Shown: positions 42,931 through 49,873 of the stretch, one piece after another
How the letters are laid out: the number at the start of each line of letters is the position of its first letter
Numbering within the stretch: position 1 is the stretch's first letter
Source of the DNA: a virus
Direction: 5' to 3' (one strand)
IMG/VR virus record: IMGVR_UViG_3300043137_000298
Span: 1 to 64,000 of that record
Length of the DNA: 64,000 bases
Position numbers and translations under genes: made by a program
Notes under the pieces: model-generated
Databases searched by the model: none
Seen by the model: only the letters and a program-made list of their open reading frames with translations
What the model was told of the DNA's origin: nothing

Positions 42931-43890
42931 ATGATAAAACTTAAATCATTATTAACGGAGGAAGATGTTGTAAAGAACAAAAAGACGGGTAACGTTTATG
43001 TGGTTCAAACCTTTGACCCATCCAAACACGATAAACCATCTCCTGCTGAAATTGAAAAAACTAAGCAAGCTAATAATGGAGTACTACCAAAAGGCGAACC
43101 TCAGCCAAAACAAACTCCACAAAATACTGCACCCACTAAACCTGGACAAAAATTGAGCGGTAGTGATTTAAAAACATCTGCTGAAAAAAGTAATGGTATT
43201 CCCAAATTGAAAGATTTGATGCCAGGTGCAGATTTTTCAAACAAACCATTATCCAAAGTAACTCCCGTAGAAAGACAACAAATATCTACTATTATAGATA
43301 AGTTGGCAGAGTTAGGTAATCAGGCAAAAGCAAGTGGTGAAAAAGCACCAAACTTTAATTTATGCCAGGTTTCAATTCCAGGTACCAACTTATATTGTGA
43401 TGGTAACAAAGGTATTCCTCGTGAGGATATGCCACAATTCAAAGGAACGCCTGAACCAGGTTCTCCTGCCGATAAGTTACCAAAAGATAAAAGTGGAGAA
43501 GCTGATACCGAAGAGTTCTTTAAACAAATGTTGGAGAAGCAAGGTATAAACGTATCGCAGCCGGCGGCAGTTCCACCGGATAGATTAAAAGCAACTCAAT
43601 CTGAATTAGTTGGTGTAAAAGTAGCTGGTATGGAAAAAGCATTGGAAGAAAATCCAAAGCATCCATCTATTACCGCACCTATATATGTTTCGAATGACGG
43701 ATATGTATTAGATGGACACCATAGATGGGCAGCAATTGTAGCATATAACGCATCTCACCCAAAGGAACAAATTCCAATGCAAGTTAGAGTTATTGATGAA
43801 CCAATTGTACCATTAGTACATCGTTCAAATAAATTTGCAGAAGCAATTGGTATTAAAGCAAAAGCCGCTGATACCGGCGCTAAAGGATAA
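42931..43890 (+). CDS. ParB/sulfiredoxin-like domain protein
   Basis: 319 residues from the ATG at 42931; an upstream in-frame TTG at 42844 is rejected because it lies inside the 42-aa gene. It begins M-I-K-L-K-S-L-L-T-E and a K-N-K-K-T-G module like the K-N-P-E-T-G module elsewhere. A Pro/Lys linker (about 45-95) follows, then a C-terminal ParB-type core with Y-V-L-D-G-H-H-R-W-A near residues 265-274. In this superfamily the G-H-H-R motif binds nucleotide and can support nuclease or kinase activity. Role in the late unit is unknown. Confidence 0.75.
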   Translation: MIKLKSLLTEEDVVKNKKTGNVYVVQTFDPSKHDKPSPAEIEKTKQANNGVLPKGEPQPKQTPQNTAPTKPGQKLSGSDLKTSAEKSNGIPKLKDLMPGADFSNKPLSKVTPVERQQISTIIDKLAELGNQAKASGEKAPNFNLCQVSIPGTNLYCDGNKGIPREDMPQFKGTPEPGSPADKLPKDKSGEADTEEFFKQMLEKQGINVSQPAAVPPDRLKATQSELVGVKVAGMEKALEENPKHPSITAPIYVSNDGYVLDGHHRWAAIVAYNASHPKEQIPMQVRVIDEPIVPLVHRSNKFAEAIGIKAKAADTGAKG

Positions 43891-43893
43891 ACT

Positions 43894-44664
43894 ATGTACC
43901 CAGTTAGAGGATATCAAAAACCAGAAACAACCTTTCACACAATAAGTGAGTGGGAAGAAATTGCGAAAGAATTTTTGATATTACAAAAAAAGGGATATGA
44001 TGTTAGGGGTGGTATGGTCGATGATAATGCCGAATTAGTTGGTTTAATAAACAAATACTTCGGATATCAATTGTACATTGAAACGGAATTATATTCAGAC
44101 CTTACAAAAAAGAATGTATTAGATTTTATCGAAGATTTCATAAACCATAGAGTTTGGGCATTGGCTGATGAATTTGCAGAATACATTGTTAATATACAAA
44201 ATGATAAGATAGCATTTTTTCAAAGTAGAGGGGCAATAGAACCCTACATCTTATTGGATAAACAATTTACACAAGATACATATGGCGATGCAAACGTTGA
44301 AGTAGAAACGATGCATTGGACATCGCCCGAAGGTATGAAAAACTTAGTAGATAGTTTACAATCAGGTTACACATATTCGTTATCAACTTTTACTGTACAA
44401 CAAAAGGAGTTTTTTAGACCTGAAAGTAATGTTTTGGTAAAACTAAAAGGTAGGTTGGTAGCCGCATTTCAATCGGATGTGAAATCTTTCGCAACTGATA
44501 AAGGAAATAGAGCAGCTAATTTATTTAGATTCTCTTATCCTGATAATGAGAACAATCTTTGTAGAAATTGGGCAGAGTGTAAAGAAAATAAAACATCTTT
44601 ATGGAACGAAATCATCGTTCAACCAATATCTATACTTGATTATAAAATAGTAACCAAATATTAA
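43894..44664 (+). CDS. Hypothetical protein, 256 aa
   Basis: N-terminal acidic helical half, then a C-terminal half with M-H-W-T-S-P-E near residue 138, Y-S-L-S-T-F-T-V-Q near 159, F-F-R-P-E-S-N near 171 and A-A-F-Q-S-D-V-K-S-F near 190. The S-T-F-T strand followed by a later charged pair loosely recalls mono-ADP-ribosyltransferases, but the catalytic E-x-E is not clear. It is found next to the endolysin in a likely late unit. Confidence 0.5.
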   Translation: MYPVRGYQKPETTFHTISEWEEIAKEFLILQKKGYDVRGGMVDDNAELVGLINKYFGYQLYIETELYSDLTKKNVLDFIEDFINHRVWALADEFAEYIVNIQNDKIAFFQSRGAIEPYILLDKQFTQDTYGDANVEVETMHWTSPEGMKNLVDSLQSGYTYSLSTFTVQQKEFFRPESNVLVKLKGRLVAAFQSDVKSFATDKGNRAANLFRFSYPDNENNLCRNWAECKENKTSLWNEIIVQPISILDYKIVTKY

Positions 44665-44676
44665 ATTCAGAGAACT

Positions 44677-45519
44677 ATGCTACTTAAAAAAGGTGACAAC
44701 AACGAAAACGTTAAATTATTACAAACAAAATTAGGAATAGAGCCAATTGGTAACTTTGGTCCAAAAACCGAAGAAGCTGTGAAAGCTTTTCAATCAAAAC
44801 ATGGATTAACAGCAGATGGTATAGTAGGTGATGGAACTTGGGCAAAGGTTATGAATGTAGGTTCAACTACACCAACGCCACAACCAATAGCTACAACTCC
44901 GGCGCCACAAGTTGCAGGATTAAAATTAGATAAACTTAAAGGACACGTTCCTCAAGTTGTAATCGATTCAATACCAGAAGTTGCTTCTAAATTTGGAATT
45001 AATACTCCATTGAGAGTAGCACACTTTTTAGCACAATGTGGACACGAAAGCGGTGGATTCAGAGTAACGCAAGAAAACTTAAACTATTCAGCAAAAGGAT
45101 TGAATGGTATATTTAAGAAATATTTCCCAACGGAAGCAGCAGCAACTCCATATGCTAGACAACCACAAAAGATTGCAAACAAAGTTTATGCAAATCGTAT
45201 GGCTAATGGTTCTGAAGCAAGTGGAGATGGCTATAAATTCAGAGGAAGAGGATATATCCAATTGACAGGTAGAGATAATTACACTCAATTTGGTAAAGCA
45301 ATTGGAGTAGATATTCCATCTAACCCAGATTTGGTATCATCTAAATACGCATTAGCATCGGCAGCTTGGTTCTGGTCAAAAAACGGATTAAACAAATTAG
45401 CAGATGGTGGGGCAAGTGATACGGCAGTAACATCAATCACAAAAAGAGTAAATGGTGGAACTATCGGATTAGCCGATAGAATTAAACACTTTAAAGAATA
45501 TTATCATTTATTAGCATAA
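44677..45519 (+). CDS. Endolysin: peptidoglycan-binding domain plus GH19 lysozyme/chitinase domain
   Basis: 280 residues. Residues 1-60 form a PG_binding_1 domain (L-L-K-K-G-D-x-x-x-x-V-K-L-L-Q, A-F-Q-x-x-H-G-L, D-G-I-V-G-x-x-T-W). A Thr/Pro linker precedes the GH19 catalytic domain from about 90, with catalytic Glu in C-G-H-E-S-G-G-F near 120-127 and F-R-G-R-G-Y-I-Q-L-T-G near 187-197. Cleaves host peptidoglycan glycan strands. No signal peptide, so release needs a holin. Confidence 0.93.
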   Translation: MLLKKGDNNENVKLLQTKLGIEPIGNFGPKTEEAVKAFQSKHGLTADGIVGDGTWAKVMNVGSTTPTPQPIATTPAPQVAGLKLDKLKGHVPQVVIDSIPEVASKFGINTPLRVAHFLAQCGHESGGFRVTQENLNYSAKGLNGIFKKYFPTEAAATPYARQPQKIANKVYANRMANGSEASGDGYKFRGRGYIQLTGRDNYTQFGKAIGVDIPSNPDLVSSKYALASAAWFWSKNGLNKLADGGASDTAVTSITKRVNGGTIGLADRIKHFKEYYHLLA

Positions 45520-45522
45520 AAG

Positions 45523-45552
45523 AAAAGGGAGAACGAAAGTTTTCCCTTTTTT
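45523..45552 (+). terminator. Rho-independent terminator with GAAA tetraloop
   Basis: AAAAGGGAGAAC (45523-45534) pairs with GTTTTCCCTTTT (45539-45550), one G-T wobble, around a GAAA loop, followed by T residues. Ends the endolysin transcript. Confidence 0.9.
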
Positions 45553-45553
45553 A

Positions 45554-45585
45554 TTTGGATTTGTAACAAACTTTTCGTATATTTG
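45554..45585 (+). promoter_or_regulatory. Bacteroidetes-type promoter
   Basis: TTTG at 45554-45557, a 20-base spacer and TATATTTG at 45578-45585; 22-base leader to the ATG at 45608. Confidence 0.78.
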
Positions 45586-45607
45586 TTACAATATAAACTA
45601 CAAATAA

Positions 45608-45787
45608 ATGAACGAAAAACTAAAATTAGTCACTAACGTTACAATCGTAACCTGTGTAATTGGATTGGCATTATCATATGTTACACAAATAGTTCCAAAT
45701 TTCCCAAAATTAAACTTTTTGGAAGCAATAGGTGTATATTGTATTTGGACACCAATCCATAACCTATTAATGAAGCGAGATGAATAA
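45608..45787 (+). CDS. Small membrane protein, 59 aa
   Basis: An ATG at 45608 opens a 59-codon frame right after a good promoter. Two hydrophobic segments (about 8-28 and 38-55) with charged ends suggest a two-helix membrane protein. It lies just after the endolysin gene but in another transcript with thymidylate synthase, so a holin role is possible but not supported by co-transcription. Confidence 0.6.
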   Translation: MNEKLKLVTNVTIVTCVIGLALSYVTQIVPNFPKLNFLEAIGVYCIWTPIHNLLMKRDE

Positions 45788-45790
45788 TAT

Positions 45791-45871
45791 ATGTTAAAGA
45801 TAATTTCGTTCTTAATAGAATTGATATTGGATAGATTTAAAAGAAAAAAGAAAAGTAAATGGGATTTATGA
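45791..45871 (+). CDS. Possible 26-aa microprotein overlapping thyA start
   Basis: ATG at 45791 opens a 26-codon frame: a hydrophobic half followed by R-K-K-K-S-K. Its stop TGA overlaps the ATG at 45868 (ATGA), a coupling pattern used elsewhere in the window. Too short to be sure. Confidence 0.3.
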   Translation: MLKIISFLIELILDRFKRKKKSKWDL

Positions 45872-47082
45872 ATACATTAGATGAGAAATATCAGAACTTA
45901 TTGCAAGATATTTTGGATAATGGAGTAAAGAAAGAGGATAGAACCGGTACCGGAACAACTTCAGTATTTGGTAGACAAATTCGCCATAAAATGAGCGAAG
46001 GGTTTCCATTACTTACTACAAAGAAAATGGCATGGAAATCAATTGTAACCGAATTGCTATGGTTTTTACGAGGAGATACTAATATTAAGTATTTAGTTGA
46101 TAATGATTGCCACATTTGGACTGGTGATGCTTACAAAAGATATGTTGAAGCGCATAAAAAGGAATGGAGTGATAAAATGACTCCCGAACAATTAGAAAAA
46201 TCATATCCTGATGTTAAGGAGTTTGAAAATCTAATTAAGACAGTTCCTGAATTTGCAAAACAATGGGGAGAATTAGGACCAATTTATGGTGCGCAGTGGA
46301 GAAATTGGAATGGTAGAGGAACTGACCAAATAGATGATTTGGTAAAAGAACTTAAAACAAATCCCGATAGTAGAAGATTAATGGTATCGGCTTGGAATGT
46401 AGCAGAGTTAAACCAAATGGTATTACCACCTTGCCACTATGGATTCCAATTATATACAAGAGAGTTGAGTATAGGCGAAAGAGTTAATTTATTTATGCAA
46501 GGTAAAAAAGTTGAAAGATTTTTAGAAAAGATTACCAACAAAGATTTAGATGAAGAAAATATACCTAAAAGAGCAATTTCTCTAATGTGGAATCAACGAA
46601 GTGTAGATACATTTTTAGGATTACCTTTTAATATTGCTTCATATGGATTACTACTTCACATTATAGCAAATGAAGTAGATATGATACCCGATGAATTAAT
46701 TGGTAACTTAGGCGATACTCATTTATATTCAAATCATATTGAGCAAGCAAAAGAACAAATTGGAAGAAAGTACACCAATGAAGAACGAGTTGAATTATTA
46801 AAGCAATCAATGGGTAAAGAAAATTACAATAAAGCTGTTGATGAATTAATGCCGTTTGGTGGTGGGATGAGTGAGTATTACGATTCATATAAAATACCAT
46901 ATTCAACGAGAGAACCTTTCAAATTGCCCAAATTGAACATTAATACTGAATTCTGGCAAACCGAAGGTGGTGAATGTGGAATTGGACCATTAAAAACAAA
47001 TTTAAAAGGATTTGAAATTTCCGATTTCCAAATTGAAAATTATCAATCACACTCACCTATAAAAGCACCACTAAGTAATTAA
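45868..47082 (+). CDS. thyA: Thymidylate synthase (ThyA type), enlarged
   Basis: Converts dUMP and methylene-THF to dTMP; with dCMP deaminase and dUTPase it completes a dTTP route. 404 residues from the ATG at 45868; an ATG at 45859 adds 3. R-T-G-T-G-T near residue 26, the active-site L-P-P-C-H-Y near 187-192, G-D-T-H-L-Y near 286. Canonical ThyA is about 264 to 290 residues; the extra length comes from insertions near 95-120, 205-230 and 310-345. The frame is open throughout, so no intron is seen. Confidence 0.93.
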   Translation: MNTLDEKYQNLLQDILDNGVKKEDRTGTGTTSVFGRQIRHKMSEGFPLLTTKKMAWKSIVTELLWFLRGDTNIKYLVDNDCHIWTGDAYKRYVEAHKKEWSDKMTPEQLEKSYPDVKEFENLIKTVPEFAKQWGELGPIYGAQWRNWNGRGTDQIDDLVKELKTNPDSRRLMVSAWNVAELNQMVLPPCHYGFQLYTRELSIGERVNLFMQGKKVERFLEKITNKDLDEENIPKRAISLMWNQRSVDTFLGLPFNIASYGLLLHIIANEVDMIPDELIGNLGDTHLYSNHIEQAKEQIGRKYTNEERVELLKQSMGKENYNKAVDELMPFGGGMSEYYDSYKIPYSTREPFKLPKLNINTEFWQTEGGECGIGPLKTNLKGFEISDFQIENYQSHSPIKAPLSN

Positions 47083-47084
47083 TT

Positions 47085-47477
47085 ATGGAAATAAATGTAG
47101 ATATTAAAGCACCCCATAGAGTAGATAAAAAATGGGGGTATGAATTGTGGATTCACAATGATGAAGAGTATTGTGGAAAATTATTAGTATTTAATAAAAT
47201 TGGAGATAAGTTCTCAATGCACTACCATCTTAAAAAGAAAGAAAGTTGGTATGTTCAGAAAGGTGGATTTATATTCAATTGGATAGATGTTGAAAACGGA
47301 AAGCTGAATACAAAAGTATTGGCTGCAGGAGATAGTGTTTTGATAGAAAGAGGATTACCACATCAATTGGAAGCAATGGTAAATGAATCGACTATATTTG
47401 AAGTATCAACGGAGCACTTCGATGACGATTCTTATAGAGTTTATAGAAATAATGTAGAGGACCTTATGGTTAAATAA
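47085..47477 (+). CDS. Cupin-domain protein
   Basis: 130 residues, one beta-barrel: H-Y-H-L-K-K-K-E-S-W near residues 46-55 (metal His and Glu) and G-D-S-V-L-I-E-R-G-L-P-H near 85-96 (last metal His). Similar small cupins act on sugar phosphates (mannose-6-phosphate isomerase type II and WbuC-like) and occur in T4-like phages. It could feed the glycan pathway. Two bases behind thyA. Confidence 0.78.
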   Translation: MEINVDIKAPHRVDKKWGYELWIHNDEEYCGKLLVFNKIGDKFSMHYHLKKKESWYVQKGGFIFNWIDVENGKLNTKVLAAGDSVLIERGLPHQLEAMVNESTIFEVSTEHFDDDSYRVYRNNVEDLMVK

Positions 47478-47481
47478 AAAT

Positions 47482-47493
47482 TTTATATTTATA
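47482..47493 (+). promoter_or_regulatory. Candidate late-type promoter motif TTTATATTTATA
   Basis: Exact motif at the head of the envelope module, 62 bases before the ATG at 47556. No TTTG 20 bases upstream. Confidence 0.45.
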
Positions 47494-47516
47494 TGAGTAA
47501 ATAGTAAATAAATTAA

Positions 47517-47557
47517 ATTGGTTATGTATAAGTTAATTAAAAATTATCATAACCAAT
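47517..47557 (+). promoter_or_regulatory. Perfect 10-bp inverted repeat overlapping a start codon
   Basis: ATTGGTTATG (47517-47526) is perfectly complementary to CATAACCAAT (47548-47557), with a 21-base AT-rich loop that can extend the stem (TATAA / TTAT). The ATG at 47556 lies partly in the 3' arm, so folding would hide it. Could be a translational switch or a protein operator. Confidence 0.5.
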
Positions 47558-48218
47558 GGTCACACAAGATGTTTATTCAGTAAACTTTGTAGAAAAGTTA
47601 AAAGAAAAGTTATTAGGGTTTTTTGTTTATTCGGTAGCAGCGTTCATAACGTTAGCACTAATTACACAAATTACTTTTGTAGTTTTACATTTTTTGGATA
47701 AAAATGAATTAATACAAAAGGCAACAGACGCATTCAATCAAAAATTTGATGGTACATACAAAAATACTCCAGGCAATATTATGTATAATGCCGATGAACA
47801 TATTTGGGTTGAATCTGTAACAAATAATGTTAAAATTGGAAAATTGGCTGGAAACAGACAATTGGAATTTGGTGTTAAAAATGTATTAGAAGAATTCATA
47901 CAAGAAAAGGGATACAATTTAACGTCATCCGCATCAAATAAATTACAAGTACAAATCGTGTATTTGGACGTTTTAACAACAAAGAAAAACGTTTCCGTAT
48001 TTCACAAAAATGAAGAAGAAGTTGTCATCCGAATGAAGGGTATCCTTTATAAAGATGGTAAAAAGACAAAAGAGGTTATGGTTGAAGAATCATCATCAGA
48101 AATTTCTATGTCAACTCTCATAGTAGATGAAGGTGGTAAGTTTAACCAAACATCTTTAAGTAATGCTTTAAAGAAAGCTTCTGAAAAACTTATAACCAAA
48201 ATACTTGAGGAAAAATAA
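47556..48218 (+). CDS. Membrane-anchored hypothetical protein, first of the envelope module
   Basis: 220 residues. A hydrophobic segment at about 20-47 (L-G-F-F-V-Y-S-V-A-A-F then L-I-T-Q-I-T-F-V) anchors a C-terminal domain of alternating strands and helices. The late part (Q-L-E-F-G-V-K-N-V-L-E-E-F, L-Q-V-Q-I-V-Y-L-D-V) has the rhythm of CsgG/LpoB-like folds seen in the gene at 54949, but without clear identity. One base before the next gene's start. Confidence 0.55.
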   Translation: MVTQDVYSVNFVEKLKEKLLGFFVYSVAAFITLALITQITFVVLHFLDKNELIQKATDAFNQKFDGTYKNTPGNIMYNADEHIWVESVTNNVKIGKLAGNRQLEFGVKNVLEEFIQEKGYNLTSSASNKLQVQIVYLDVLTTKKNVSVFHKNEEEVVIRMKGILYKDGKKTKEVMVEESSSEISMSTLIVDEGGKFNQTSLSNALKKASEKLITKILEEK

Positions 48219-48219
48219 A

Positions 48220-49872
48220 ATGAAAAAACTAATCGCATTTTTAGGGATACTTCTAATATCTCTATCATCTTATGGACAATTAACAATCAGTCAATCGTTG
48301 ACACCCTCAACGGGGTTGAAAGTTGGTGATACAATTACAGTCAAATATACTTTATCAAAAGGACAAGTAATTAAAAATCCACGTTACCTTTGGTTTAGAT
48401 ATCAGTATAGTAATAAATCATTGGCGTATGTATCTACTACGTTTAATCAAGGAACATCCGCACAAACATTTTATACGGGTTGGAGTAACTATAAGTTTAC
48501 TTTCAATAGTAGAGGTGGTGATAATGATTTAGATGTTCAATATGGATTGACTCCTTGGGCTTATACTGCAAACGCAGATTGGAATGTTGGACAATTAACT
48601 GTTCAGAGAGCAGACGCATCTATTAGTGGTGTAATTGCTACTCAAAAATATATCTTAAAAGACCAAAATACTTATTCAAATATATTCAAAATAGATTTAG
48701 CAACTGGTACCGATACCGATGGTGCAAACGTTGGAACTATATATGGGGGTGGCTCATCATCTATAACGGGTGTAACGGGTAACACATCTCAATTCAAAGT
48801 AAAAGTATTATATCCAGAAGGATACACTATTACTGACCATAGTGTTCAATTGATGAAATTGAAATCGGATGGTAGTGGTAATATTGATTGGACACAAGCC
48901 CCAATTGCTCAATTACCATTGGATGCAAGTGGTGAAGCTCTTTTCACAACACAAATTAAAGTTGGTGATTCGGTTGGTGTATTCGTAGGAGCAGCATTTC
49001 AAAAGAGTTGGATGAATAACATTGTGACAGTATCCGATGCATATAAAGCATTCTTAGGACACTCACAAACTGATATTAGTGGAACTTCAAACTTCTTTAC
49101 TTTACCTGCATTGGAAAAGAAAGTTGGTAAAGTTACTAACAATATGAACGCATTCGGTGAAGGAGATTCATACGCATTATTTGCACACGTAATGGGGCAA
49201 AATATGGATTCAAATGCAATGATTCCAACACCAACATCAACATCAGTAAGATGGTATAGTGGTTTATTAAATCAAAGTTGGTTAGATGGAGTTGTAAAGA
49301 ATAGAGTATTAATCGATACTCCTATAAAAGAAGTTTATGCAGTATTTGCTTGGGGTGGTGATTTGAACTGGTCACATTCATCGGACCCGGCAGTAATTGC
49401 TACTAAGATAACTGCGGGACAATATACAAATTCGCTAAGTGATAAAGCTACTAGTTCAATTAAATCTATGAGTACCGCTCCAATGGCTTATCAAACTTTG
49501 GCAGCTGAAAAAGCAACATTGGGTATTGCATCTACCTTAGAAGGTGGTAAAGTAATATTAACTACAACTTTGACAAAAGCTGAATTAGCAGGTTTGCAAG
49601 TTATTATGAATTATGATGAATCTAAATTAACTTTGGATAATGTGATATTTGATTCTGGCTCTACGATTACAAATTTCTCTACACATAATAATGGTAGATT
49701 GACATTTGGTTCGATTGACCAATTAAAAACTGCAAGAATTAAAGTAGGAACTCCATATAAATTAATATTTACACCAAAGACAACTTTAACAAATACTGCG
49801 GGATTATTCTACTTTGTATTATCAGATGCAGTAGATTCAAAAGGTAATAAAATTGACCTAATAGTTGAATAA
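48220..49872 (+). CDS. Secreted protein with degenerate dockerin-like and cohesin-like domains
   Basis: 550 residues from the ATG at 48220 (the upstream TTG is less likely). Signal peptide M-K-K-L-I-A-F-L then ending S-Y-G-Q (about 1-19). V-S-D-A-Y-K-A-F near residue 269, an N-x-N loop with H-V-M-G near 308-328 (degenerate dockerin), W-G-G-D-L-N-W-S-H-S near 381 and a C-terminal beta domain (about 440-550; M-N-Y-D-E-S-K-L near 466) like cohesin. This order recurs in the next protein. Likely sits on or outside the outer membrane. Confidence 0.7.
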   Translation: MKKLIAFLGILLISLSSYGQLTISQSLTPSTGLKVGDTITVKYTLSKGQVIKNPRYLWFRYQYSNKSLAYVSTTFNQGTSAQTFYTGWSNYKFTFNSRGGDNDLDVQYGLTPWAYTANADWNVGQLTVQRADASISGVIATQKYILKDQNTYSNIFKIDLATGTDTDGANVGTIYGGGSSSITGVTGNTSQFKVKVLYPEGYTITDHSVQLMKLKSDGSGNIDWTQAPIAQLPLDASGEALFTTQIKVGDSVGVFVGAAFQKSWMNNIVTVSDAYKAFLGHSQTDISGTSNFFTLPALEKKVGKVTNNMNAFGEGDSYALFAHVMGQNMDSNAMIPTPTSTSVRWYSGLLNQSWLDGVVKNRVLIDTPIKEVYAVFAWGGDLNWSHSSDPAVIATKITAGQYTNSLSDKATSSIKSMSTAPMAYQTLAAEKATLGIASTLEGGKVILTTTLTKAELAGLQVIMNYDESKLTLDNVIFDSGSTITNFSTHNNGRLTFGSIDQLKTARIKVGTPYKLIFTPKTTLTNTAGLFYFVLSDAVDSKGNKIDLIVE

Positions 49873-49873
49873 T

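Noticed and set aside
45868-47082. A group I intron or intein in thyA, as in T4 td
   Set aside because: The frame is continuous, all motifs are in order, and the extra length is spread over several insertions with no intein splice motifs.
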